A DNA stretch of 64,000 nt from Drosophila miranda (lineage: Eukaryota; Arthropoda; Insecta; Diptera; Drosophilidae). The position numbers were made by a program, and so were the translations under genes. The stretch spans positions 5,167,001-5,231,000 of the forward strand of contig NW_022881614.1 of the NCBI RefSeq assembly GCF_003369915.1. Reading direction: 5' to 3'. A model generated the notes under the pieces. That model made no database searches. It was not told where the DNA came from and worked only from the letters and a program-made list of their open reading frames with translations. Below are positions 45,533 through 55,996 of the stretch, piece after piece (the stretch's first letter is position 1; each line of letters begins with the position of its first letter).

Positions 45533-47163
45533 TGTTCTAGTCCCACCTGAACGATAGGTGGCCAGGGCTGAGGGCGACGCGCCATCTAGCGGAAGTCCAG
45601 GGAGGCTCGATGGTATATGGGACATCGGGGGGAGCTGGAGCCGCACTGGGGATATAAGAAATAGAATAGGATTAGTTATATGTATTAGTAAGGGAAAAAG
45701 GGATAAATAGGAGTGAAAATATTAGAAAACGTGGATTGGATTATGGAAATCGTGGAGCGTAGACGGAAGAGTAACGTCGAAATTTGAAATTTTGTGCTTA
45801 AAACAGAAAGTTTGAAGTGAGTACAGAAAAAAGGGGGCGAGAAAATAGGTTGTAATGCAGAAAATTTTACTCACAGCCGGCAAGGAATATAGCCACCAGA
45901 ACCGGGCCAGAATGTTTCCTGGAGAGGAACACTGGAGTTCGAGAAAGTCGACTGCAGAGAAGAAGACTGTCCAACGTGAACCTGAGTGAGTTCGTTCCAG
46001 TTGCGCGTGTGTGAGCCAAGAAGCGCGGGACGTGTGAAGGGGGAGGGTGAAAGAGGACGATTTAGCTGCCAGGGCGATTCTAGCCACATCGCACGGTCGT
46101 TGCATCGCCTTCCAGTGCGTGCCACACGTTTGGTCTCAGTCACCACGTAAAAACCCCGAAACCCTATTTACACACACACACGCGCACACGTATACACGGA
46201 CCTATATAAATTTAGGGCTGACCGGCCACGGCCAGCGATCGCCCACGTCGTTTGAACTTAAAAAGAGAAACATAATCCGCACTCCAAACATCGTTCCACA
46301 TTAAATGTTATTTTGTTCCGTGTGTTGTCCTTTATTTAGTATTAAGTATTAGCTTAAACCGTTTAACGTAAAATCTTGGCCATTGAACTAAATATGTACA
46401 TATGTAAAAACACCAACACCTTTCACGAACCTAAATCTGCGAGCAGCTGTTCAGTTCCAGAAGATTAACCCTTAGTGGGTGACGCGGGGATCCCATCAGT
46501 CCACCGTATTTGGTCGAACGATTTGTGGAAAAATATTGTTTATTGTTTATGTCCCGGGACCCTTAACAAGAGCTCTTGGTAGGTTAAGTCTCTGTAGGGG
46601 CCCGAGTTAAATGAACTCCCGTAAAACTGGATCCACTCATCTACACATATTCCATTACTTATGGGTGAGGGTATCCCTGTTGGTTGAACGAAATTTCAGC
46701 AGTTATTTCCGTGTTTGCCTTTGTGTCGAACGTTTTGGTGTTTCGTTTTGGTTAGTGATAATTTGGAGTATATCTATTTATTTATGAGAAAGATGAAATT
46801 GTCAATTTATAATTAAGCTTGGATATATACTGAAGCATGATGCAGTAAATTAAAATAGAGGGAGGGCGCGTGACGTAAGCCATGGATTAGGCCAGCCGTT
46901 ACCGTTCCAGCATTGGGTGGCCAAAATGAACGTTGTGTTCGGTCACAGGTAGGGCGGCGCGCGAAGTGATAACACCCAAGCTTCACCCACTTGATAGCCG
47001 TCTGTTTATGATTTTCCTTGTCTTTAGGTTGTTGTTAGTTTTGATGTCCCGAGAAGTAGTATGTCTCCCTTTTTGTCTACATTTGGCGGGCAAGGGGAAC
47101 TACCCAGCCCTGGGGTCGACAGCTAGTCGGCATTGCCCCCTGGGAAACAAGCCAAGTGTAACA
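45533..47163 (+). repeat. Gypsy LTR of unit 1 (also 3' LTR of the upstream element)
   Basis: 1631 bp, TGTTCTAGTCCC to GTGTAACA. It is the only LTR copy that has the extra 23 bp at about 45572-45594, which include GCGCCATCTAGCGG, a CTCF-like word. Confidence 0.75.
45579..45592 (-). promoter_or_regulatory. CTCF-like motif in the gypsy LTR
   Basis: The minus strand reads CCGCTAGATGGCGC, a close match to the CTCF core CCnSYAGRKGGCRS. The other three LTRs in the window lack the segment. Binding is an inference. Confidence 0.45.
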
Positions 47164-48356
47164 AATGGCGCCCAATATATTTTCGAATTCGCATGCATCT
47201 GGACCGACGCAGGTTCGGGTGGTATTACAACAAATGTCACTTGCGCTGGTAAAGGCAGATGCGGGGAATGAAAAAAAATAATAAATTTTGTGGAGAAGAC
47301 GACAGCTCGCGAAGTGCAGTTTAGCTGTCCCGGCAGAAGTCGCTGCTGCAGGCTTAAGGTGAGCGTAAAGCTGGTCCTTAATGGCGCGGGGTGATTGATG
47401 CTAGGGATGGATAGACGGAGGCAGTTAACGGAAATATAAAATATGTGATAGGGACTTACGAATTACAGTTGATCATTTTGTCGCTATTCGATGTCGCAAG
47501 TGAACGTAAGTCACTGCCGTTCAACAAAAAAAATGGATTGGGGTTTGCGACGGACACATTGCCTGGTGGACTGTGATATCGAATAAATCTGTGATGAAAT
47601 GTGATATTGGAATAAGTTAGAGTAAGTCATGTAGGTAAATGTTCATTGTAGTTTCGCACCTGCTTGTTTAAAACAAAGCCGCTTTCGTGTTTTTGAACCT
47701 GTTGTCTGTCTGCCGAGAGGTGGTGAGGAGTAGGTGGCCCGGGAGACGTAAAGACAACCCGCGATGCATCTGTTGTCATGGCAGATCGGTATGATGGATG
47801 ACAGGAACAAATCACAAGCAAAATGAGCTCATGCACAGTGAGGCTTCTCGTTTATCGGCCATCGCTTAGAGCGATGACTAGAGTAGATGACAGGCCACAC
47901 AAAGGTGGTGTTCGTAATTGTAGGATATCCGTAGGGCGACTGTCAAGTGGAGCGCAGAAACTGGAGCGGTTACTGGTCCCGGCTAGTCACGTGTCCCCCT
48001 CTTAATGAATCTTGTAAGAAGAAGAAGAACTGTTAGGAATTTTTGTTGTTAGGTTTTGTGTTGTGTTGAATGTGTTTGAAGTTTGAGTGTCTTAGGTGTC
48101 GACCGAATATACATACATGTATGTTATTATTTATTTATGTATTCAAATATTTAATTGCATATATCTCGTTAACGGCGCTAGTTGGCGCAATATTTATATC
48201 GGAATTTATTTATTTATCGGATTATTTATTGGTCCGAAGCGTGGTGTTATTTATTCTTGCTAGTTATTTTTTTGGGTATTTATTTCTTTATTTATATATA
48301 TTATCTTAGTTTAGGAGTTTCCCTTTTTTTTGTAGTATTGGTGTTGCTCGGTGCAG
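47164..48356 (+). other. Gypsy leader of unit 1
   Basis: Primer site TGGCGCCCA follows the LTR end. The leader is nearly identical to that of the upstream element, non-coding, with ATTT-rich DNA before gag. Confidence 0.7.
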
Positions 48357-49008
48357 ATGCCACAAGAAGGGGGTAGTCGACAGTATCATACGCGATCACG
48401 CGGAAACAAAACAGTGGACCAGATAGGAGAAGTGTCAGGGGCGATGTTTGATCAAGATCGGGAGGAACTTGGAGCTGTGGGTCGGTTGTCAAGAACACCG
48501 GTCCAGGCCAGGTCAGAAGAATGGCCAATGTCCGATCCTACACCCACGCTTGCTTCCGAACTGGCATCAGCAGTCAACGTATCGTTGGCTCAGGCTCATG
48601 CGACACACAGGGCAGCGAAGACTGACTCGATTAGTCGGGTGTTGCAGGAAGAGTTGCGTAAGGGGTTTATCGAGATGATACACCAACTCAACGAGGTACT
48701 CCAGCCGGTTTGACAGTTGCAGCAGCAGAAGGAACCGCAGCGGGAGGAGGTTCACCACGAGCAGGAGTATCGAGGAGCAATCCCGAAAAGGAAGCCGTCT
48801 ATCACGACTGATGCGCCGATTCCGCCACCAAAACCTTTTTTGGCTCGCTCGGGGCGAGGTGGTATTGGTCCGGAACCGTCTTCAGGAGTAGGACCGACCG
48901 CATCCAGTGAGCAGCATCAACGGGGTGTGCATCAAGCGCGAAATTGGCGAAACCCGATAGCACTCAGACACTCGGGTCAGGGTCGTGGCGAGAGTAGGAG
49001 AGCTAGGC
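48357..49008 (+). pseudogene. Truncated gypsy gag of unit 1
   Basis: The ATG context is the same as in the other copies (MPQEGGSRQYHTRSRGNK). A TGA at 48711-48713 replaces the arginine codon of the VRQLQQQKEP segment. Gag homology ends at about 49003 (gagagct), where it joins Diap2 5' sequence. Confidence 0.8.
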
Positions 49009-49182
49009 CTCTAGTTATGTTAGTTATGTCGATAGTTCTCTATTCTCTAGCTGGCAATCAATAAGTTTACTTTTCTCTTCTTTTTTCTTGTTTTGATTTT
49101 CTGTCAAAGAAATCCTCAAATTCTGTCAAATTACATCACTGTAAAGTGAATTTCATAGAAGTGACTCTTTTGTGCGTCAACA

Positions 49183-50725
49183 ATGACGGAACTTCGACTG
49201 GAGCTGGAGAGCGTACGCACAGCCACATTTGTGGAATGGCCGTCAGTGCCGAGGATTTGGTGACGAATGGTTTCTTTGCCACGGGGAATTGGCTGGAGGC
49301 CGAGTGCAACTGGTGTCATGTGCGCATCGATAGGTGGGAGTACGGGGATCAAGTGGCCGAAAGACATCGACGCTGCTCCCCAATTTGCTCCATGGTGCTG
49401 GCCCCCAGTCACTGCGGCAATATCACGCTGAGTCAGGAGAACGACAGCGAAGGCAACACCATGGTGGATAGCGGCGGTACTGCCTCCCCATGTGCCTGTC
49501 CTGATCTTCACCTGGAAGCGAATCGCTTGGAGACATTCAAGGACTGGCCAGTGAGTGAAAAAATAGACTCGACCCTCTAGAAATGCATAAATCTCACTCT
49601 TTTTCCCCCTAGAATCCTAACGTTACGCCTCAGGCTCTGGCCAAGGCTGGTTTTTACTATCTAAATCGTTTGGATCATGTCAAGTGCGTATGGTGTAATG
49701 GCATTATAGCCAAGTGGGAGAAAAACGATAACGCCTTCGACGAGCACCGACGCTTCTTCCCCAACTGTCCGCGTGTCCAAATGGGACCGCTTATCGAATT
49801 TGCCGCTGGAAAGAATCTAGAAGAGCTGGGAATTCAGCCCACAACCCAGCCAAAACTTCCAAACTTCGCCTGCGTGGACTCGCGACTGCGCACGTTCACC
49901 GACTGGCCCATTGGGAACATTCAGCCTCCCGAGCCACTGGCCCAGGCAGGTCTCTTTTATCAGAAGATCGCTGATCAGGTTCGCTGCTTCCACTGCAACA
50001 TTGGTCTGCGCTCCTGGCAGAAGGAGGACGAGCCCTGGCACGAGCACGCCAAATGGTCGCCCAAATGTCAGTTTGTGCTGCTGGCCAAGGGACCAACCTT
50101 TGTGCGTGAGGTGGGTGAGGCTATGGCGGCTTCGTCTGGATCCCAGATAGCAACGGCTCCAGCTGGAGAGCTGAATGCCCTAATGGACGAGAGCCCGGCC
50201 AAAGAAGCCCTCGCCCTGGGCATAGACGGAGGAGTGGTGAGAAACACTATTCAACGCAAGCTTTCCAGTTCAGGCTCTGCTTTCGAAACACTGGATGAAC
50301 TGCTGCATGCCATCTTCGACGAGGCGGGCTGTGAAACAGCCCTCGAGGTGCGGGAGCCAACAGAGCCGACTGCACCGCCCCTTGATTGCTGTCAGGCAAC
50401 CACCAGCAAAGCGGCAGTATCCTCCGATTCCATGCAGAACAAGGCAGAGCCGGCTGTCGTCCCCGAGGCGACCATCTCGGATCAGATACAGAGAATGTCT
50501 GTGGCACCGCCAAATGGCAACATTTCATTAGAGGAGGAGAACCGTCAGCTGAAGGACGCCCGTCTGTGTAAAGTGTGTTTGGACGAGGAGGTTGGGGGGG
50601 AGTGGTGGTGAGGTGGCAAACCCTCTCTCACTGCAGCGACGTGCAATCAGTGCGCCCCCAGCGTGGCCCACTGTCCCTTGTGACGCGCCGACATCAAGGG
50701 ATTTGTGCGCACATTTCTATCGTAA
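49183..50725 (+). pseudogene. Diap2: Diap2 copy 1 (BIR1-3, UBA, broken RING)
   Basis: Diap2 is an inhibitor-of-apoptosis E3 ubiquitin ligase that activates Imd-NF-kB immunity and restrains the caspase drICE. Exons are 49183-49550, 49613 to about 50611, and a remnant of the third at 50637-50725. BIR1 (CNWC...HRRCSPIC), BIR2 (CVWC...HRRFFPNC) and BIR3 (CFHC...HAKWSPKC) keep their zinc ligands. Lesions: a 13-bp deletion near 49241 between two TGGCC words shifts the frame after about 20 codons; the RING exon is rearranged after LCKVCLDEEVG, losing the CGH part and its donor; and TGC to TGA occurs in the CPLC motif. An internal ATG at 49236 is in frame with all three BIRs, giving a possible 437-residue RING-less product. 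Only the proximal 5' flank is present. Confidence 0.9.
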
Positions 50726-51617
50726 ATCAGCCGCTGGCGAATATCAATACAAAGTACATATATATTAGATAATTACTAAGGGTATTCCTTCCGTGTGTTT
50801 GGCAATAACAGATGTTTCAAAATTTCATTTTACGTTGGGCTCTGATTACCCCGGGATCTGATATAGAGAAAACATGAACCAAATTCTATTAATATCAAGC
50901 AAAACAATAGATCAAATAATCTGTTGATCAGCTAATGGAATACGAATACCTTTAACTACATAACTACTAAGAAACCTACAAAGGAACGTATACCCTTCAC
51001 AGTCCATAAACTAAGATCAACACTCTGAGAACTATAAGCAATTTCCTATCGCTAGATCGAACATTTCTCTCTACTCTCCAGCTGTGAAAGGTGCAACACA
51101 ATCGCATCACGTTTCTTTGTTTTGTTATCGTACTTCTATTAACAAGTGTGTTTTTTGTTGATACTGTTTATAAACCGCTCGCTGATAGTCTAGACCTACA
51201 CAAAACTATACTAAATCTAACTCCAAATACGAAATAAAAAAATATATTTAAATGTTAAATGTAAGCCTTTTGTACCCCGCTTTTCAATTCAAATCGCGAT
51301 CACTATCGATGTGCTATTGATTGGTTTAATTAGGTATCGATAGGAGCTTTTCCGAAATGAGTAAATTCGGCATACCCTGGGGAAAAGGAGACTATAGAAT
51401 CAAGGAAAGCTTGTCACGTTCGGCTCCAATGAATGCCGAAACTAGTCAGTCTCTATTTTAGAGCTATTTCAACGAAATATTGCAGTTTATTTATTTTATT
51501 TATATATCAACGGAATTTCAAAATCGACGAATTTTACCTCCGATCATGGACATAGAACAACTAACCCATTGTCGACCAGTGGCCATTAAAATACTCTCCA
51601 CAAAAATTATGAATCTT
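50726..51617 (+). other. Diap2 3' flank of unit 1 and start region of an unidentified locus
   Basis: First comes AT-rich 3'UTR-like DNA with AATAAA near 51232. Then a perfect DRE (TATCGATA, 51335-51342) is followed 14 bp later by a 34-codon frame at 51357-51461 (MSKFGIPWGKGDYRI...). A second frame opens at 51546 (MDIEQLTHCRPVAIKIL) and is cut by the LTR at 51618. This looks like the promoter and 5' end of the next gene, truncated by the gypsy insertion. I do not recognise the product. Confidence 0.5.
51335..51342. promoter_or_regulatory. DRE (TATCGATA) downstream of Diap2 copy 1
   Basis: Perfect 8-bp DREF site, repeated at 57985-57992 in unit 2. It is probably the promoter of the unidentified downstream gene rather than of Diap2. 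Confidence 0.65.
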
Positions 51618-52961
51618 TGTTCCAGTCCCACCTGAACGATAGGTGGCCAGGTCTGAGTCCAGGGAGGCTCGATGGTGTATGGGGACATCGGGGGGATCTG
51701 GAGCCGCACTGGGTATATAAGAAATAGAATAGGATTAGTTATATGTATTAGTAAGGGAAAAAGGGATAAATAGGAGTGAAAATATTAGAAAACGTGGATT
51801 GGATTATGGAAATCGTGGAGCGTGGACGGAAGAGTAACGTCGAAATTTGAAATTTTGTGCTTAAAACAGAAAGTTTGAAGTGAGTACAGAAAAAAGGGGG
51901 CGAGAAAATAGGTTGTAATGCAGAAAATTTTACTCACAGCCGTCAAGGAATATAGAAAACAGAACCGGGCCAGAATGTTTCCTGGAGAGGAACACTGGAG
52001 TTCGAGAAAGTCGACTGCAGAGAAGAAGACTGTCCAACGTGAACCTGAGTGAGTTCGTTCCAGTTGCGCGTGTGTGAGCCAAGAAGCGCGGGACGTGTGA
52101 AGGGGGAGGGTGAAAGAGGATGATTTAGCTGCCAGGGCGATTCTAGCCACATCGCACGATCGTTGCATCGCCTTCCAGTGCGTGCCACACGTTTGGTCTC
52201 AGTCACCACGTAAAAACCCCGAAACCCTATTTACACACACACGCGCACACGTATACACGGACCTATATAAATTTAGGGCTGACCGGCCACGGCCAGCGAT
52301 CGCCCACGTCGTTTGAACTTAAAAAGAGAAACATAAGAAAGAAATAAAAATTTGTTTATTGTTTATGTCCCGGGACCCTTAACAAGAGCTCTTGGTAGGT
52401 TATGTCTCCGTAGGGGCCCGAGTTAAAAGAACTCCCGTAAAACTGGATCATCTACACATATTCCATTACTTATGGGTGAGGGTATCCCTGTTGGTTGAAC
52501 GAAATTTCAGCAGTTATTTCCGTGTTTGCCTTTGTGTCGAACGTTTTGGTGTTTCGTTTTGGTTAGTGATAATTTGGAGTATATCTATTTATTTATGAGA
52601 AAGATGAAATTGTCAATTTATAATTAAGCTTGGATATATACTGAAGCATGATGCAGTAAATTAAAATAGAGGGAGGGCGCGTGACGTAAGCCATGGATTA
52701 GGCCAGCCGTTACCGTTCCAGCATTGGGTGGCCAAAATGAACGTTGTGTTCGGTCACAGGTAGGGCGGCGCGCGAAGTGATAACACCCAAGCTTCACCCA
52801 CTTGATAGCCGTCTGTTTATGATTTTCTTTGTCTTTAGGTTATTGTTAGTTTTGATGTCCCGAGAAGTACATGTCTACATTTGGCGGGCAAAGGGAACTA
52901 CCCAGCCCTGGGGTCGACAGCTAGCCGGCATTGCCCCCTGGGAAACAAGCCAAGTGTAACA
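51618..52961 (+). repeat. Gypsy LTR of unit 2, internally deleted
   Basis: Begins TGTTCCAGTCCC. About 260 bp are missing after agagaaacataa near 52336 compared with the other LTRs, replaced by a short A-rich piece. Ends GTGTAACA. Confidence 0.8.
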
Positions 52962-54150
52962 AATGGCGCCCAATTTATTTTCGAATTCGCATGCATCTGG
53001 ACCGACGCAGGTTCGGGTGGTATTACAACAAATGTCACTCGGACTGGTAAAGGCAGATGCGGGGAATGAAAAAAAATAATAAATTTTGTGGAGAAGACGA
53101 CAGCTCGCGAAGTGCAGTTTAGCTGTCCCGGCAGAAGTCGCTGCTGCAGGCTTAAGGTGAGCGTAATGCTGGTCCTTAATGGCGCGGGGTGATTGATGCT
53201 AGGGATGCATAGACGGAGGCAGTTAACGGAAATATAAAATATGTGATAGGGACTTACGAATTACAGTTGAACATTTTGTCGCTATTCGATGTCGCAAGTG
53301 AACGTAAGTCACTGCCGTTCAACAAAAAAAATGGATTGGGAGTTTGCGACGGACACATTGCCTGGTGGACTGTGATATCGAATAAATCTGTGATGGAATG
53401 TGATATTGGAATAAGTTAGAGTAAGTCATGTAGGTAAATGTTCATTGTAGTTTCGCACCTGTTTGTTTAAAACAAAGCCGCTTTCGTGTTTTTGAACCTG
53501 TTGTCTGTCTGCCGAGAGGTGGTGAGGAGTAGGTGGCCCGGGAGACGTAAAGACAACCCGCGATGCATCTGTTGTCATGGCAGATCGGTATGATGGATGA
53601 CAGGAACAAATCACAAGCAAAGTGAGCTCATGCACCGTGAGGCTTCTCGTTTATCGGCCATCGCTTAGAGCGATGACTAGAGTAGATGACAGGCCACACA
53701 AAGGTGGTGTTCGTAATTGTATCCGTAGGGCGACTGTCAAGTGGAGCGCAGAAACTGGAGCGGTTACTGGTCCCGGCTAGTCACGTGTCCCCCTCTTAAT
53801 GAATCTTGTAAGAAGAAGAAGAACTGTTAGGAATTTTTGTTGTTAGGTTTTGTGTTGTGTTGAATGTGTTTGAAGTTTGAGTGTCTTAGGTGTCGACCGA
53901 ATATACATACATGTATGTTATTATTTATTTATGTATTCAAATATTTAATTGCATATATCTCGTTAACGGCGCTAGTTGGCGCAATATTTATATCGGAATT
54001 TATTTATTTATCGGATTATTTATTGGTCCGAAGCGTGGTGTTATTTATTCTTGCTAGTTATTTCTTTGGGTATTTATTTCTTTATTTATATATATTATCT
54101 TAGTTTAGGAGTTTCCCTTTTTTTTGTAGTATTGGTGTTGCTCGGTGCAG
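52962..54150 (+). other. Gypsy leader of unit 2
   Basis: Same leader as in unit 1, with a few base differences and a short deletion near 53720. Non-coding. Confidence 0.7.
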
Positions 54151-55160
54151 ATGCCACAAGAAGGGGGTAGTCGACAGTATCATACGCGATCACGCGGAAA
54201 CAAAAAAGTGGACCAGATAGGAGAAGTGTCAGGGGCGATGTTTGATCAAGATCGGGAGGAACTTGGAGCTGTGGGTGGGTTGTCAAGAACACCGGTCCAG
54301 GCCAGGTCAGAAGAATGGCCAATGTCCGATCCTACACCCACGCTTGCTTCCGAACTGGCATCAGCAGTCAACGTATCGTTGGCTCAGGCTCATGCGACAC
54401 ACAGGGCAGCGAAGACTGACTCGATTAGTCGGGTGTTGCAGGAAGAGTTGCGTAAGGGGTTTATCGAGATGATACACCAACTCAACGAGGTACTCCAGCC
54501 GGTTAGACAGCTGCAGCAGCAGAAGGAACCGCAGCGGGAGGAGGTTCATCACGAGCAGGAGTATCGAGGAGCAATCCCGAAAAGGAAGCCGTCTAGCACG
54601 ACTGATGCGCCGATTCCGCCACCAAAACCTTTTTTGTCTCGCTCGGGGCGAGGTGGTATTGGTCCGGAACCGTCTTCAGGAGTAGGACCGACCGCACCCA
54701 GTGAGCAGCATCAACGGGGTGGGCATCAAGCGCGAAATTGGCGAAACCCGATAGCACTCAGACACTCGGCTCAGGGTCGTGGCGAGAGTAGGAGAGCTGG
54801 TGGGATTCCTCGAGAAGATCCGCATCCAAATCCCCCGGGTTATAGACCTTGGCCACGGTGGGGCCGAGTCGAAAAATGGGACGTGACGTTCGACGGAGAC
54901 AGCAACAAAATGACAGTCGAGGATTTTGTGTTCCGAATTGAATTCCTACAAGCCCAATGCCGCTGTCCGTGGGATGAAGTTCTGAAGGGTTTCTTCACCT
55001 GGTTACAGGAAACGAGCGGGAATGGTACTGGCAGTACATCCGTGATCATGGCGGTGGTGTTTGGCAGGAACTAAGGGGCGACTTAATTGCTCGTTTCCGA
55101 GGCACGGCGTCCGAGTTCGACCGCATGAGATAACCACCATAAAGAATGCAGCGGTCAAAC
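54151..55160 (+). pseudogene. Gypsy gag fragment of unit 2
   Basis: The longest uninterrupted gag start in the array: 54151-55074 is open and ends in VVFGRN after the GGGTTTC frame change. The homology then continues for about 85 bp in the other frame to tcaaac, where the neighbour-gene fragment begins. It lacks nucleocapsid, pol and a 3' LTR. Confidence 0.82.
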
Positions 55161-55711
55161 GATTGTGTGGAAGACAGGCAGAAGGTTTATCACGGGCGCC
55201 ACCCGGGAGCACTCCAAGCTTGTGGCCGTGCAAAAGTGGACAACCACACAGCTGCCGTGCTCGTGCCGCTTGGTAGCATTGCCAATGGGCTTAAGCAGAT
55301 TCAGAATCTCCTTGCCACTCCTCATAACAGCAGCTTGGGCACAGTCTCCGTTCCGTTGCCATTGTCGGCCGCTGGCTCCGGCTGCAAGCACTTAATCATG
55401 ATGGGCGGCTTGCGCTGCGGTGGCAGCTGAGTCAGGTGCAGTATATGCTCATCGTCTGGCGCGCAAGTATGCCGATCACCCAGCAGGGCAAACGATTCAA
55501 ACGTATACTCGCACTGACCGCGAGACTGTCCCAGGGACTCCCATCCATTGCCGTAGAGCCCAAAGTATTGCAGGGCACTCAGAAGGCCAGAGAGTTCAGC
55601 ATTTGATCGCGAAATATACAGAACTGCAATTATAAAAGCAAGTTACTCTATTGTCTTTTCTCAATATTGTTCAAAAAACTTACGAAATATAAACAATAAA
55701 TTTTGGTTCAT
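55161..55711 (-). pseudogene. 5' end of a divergent gene: secreted thioredoxin-like (TXNDC15-like) protein, truncated
   Basis: On the minus strand, exon 1 (55684-55711) starts MNQNLLFIF and exon 2 (55161-55623) continues LLYISRSNAELSGLLSALQ. Splice sites are c|gtaagt and ttgcag with matching phase. The first 19 or so residues form a signal peptide. The body includes YFGLYGNGWESLG and QCEYTFESFALLGDRHTC. After a frame break near 55322 it has GSCVVVHFCTATSLECSR and APVINLLPVFHTI, which resembles the thioredoxin-like fold of TXNDC15. The gene is cut at the gypsy junction. Identity is tentative; the divergent layout with Diap2 is clear. Confidence 0.6.
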
Positions 55712-55996
55712 TATTCTTTGCTAAACAGCTGTATCATTAAAAACAATGGGACCGAACTCTGAAATATACCGAGAAGTTGTTGGTATTAATTCAAGGACAA
55801 AAACTGTCCCCTTTTTAGGCCTCTCTGAATGCGATAGTTATGTCGATAGTTCTCTATTCTCTAGCTGGCAATCAATAAGTTTACTTTTCTCTTCTTTTTT
55901 CTTGTTTTGATTTTCTGTCAAAGAAATCCTCAAATTCTGTCAAATTACATCACTGTAAAGTGAATTTCATAGAAGTGACTCTTTTGTGCGTCAACA
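55712..55996. promoter_or_regulatory. Bidirectional promoter region between the thioredoxin-like gene and Diap2 (unit 2)
   Basis: 285 bp separate the two start codons. Contains a Motif 6-like word (aaatataccgag) and a repeated GATAGTTATGTCGATAG segment near a partial DRE. The same 285 bp recur in unit 3 (62877-63161). Confidence 0.6.

Larger units (their letters stand above)
32846..47163 (+). mobile_element. Gypsy-superfamily LTR retrotransposon with long LTRs, broken, hosting a copia insertion
   Basis: The order is 5' LTR (32846-34449), primer site, leader, gag with zinc knuckles, then protease, reverse transcriptase, RNase H and integrase, then 3' LTR (45533-47163). The RT-RNase H-integrase order and YLDD motif place it in the gypsy superfamily. 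The long LTR (about 1.6 kb) and TGGCGCC primer site recall Osvaldo/Ulysses-like elements, but I cannot confirm the clade. No env frame lies between integrase and LTR. A copia-type element (37427-42344) splits pol. Several stops and frameshifts make it inactive. Its 3' LTR is at the same time the left LTR of tandem unit 1. Confidence 0.85.
45533..51617 (+). repeat. Tandem unit 1 of the gypsy-Diap2 array
   Basis: About 6.1 kb: gypsy LTR, leader, partial gag, then Diap2 copy 1 and its downstream flank. Compared with units 2 and 3 it lacks about 1 kb, namely the later gag segment, the neighbour-gene fragment and most of the Diap2 5' flank. Its right end (tttccacaaaaa-type flank, then TGTTCCAGTCCC) is the same as in unit 2. 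Confidence 0.85.
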
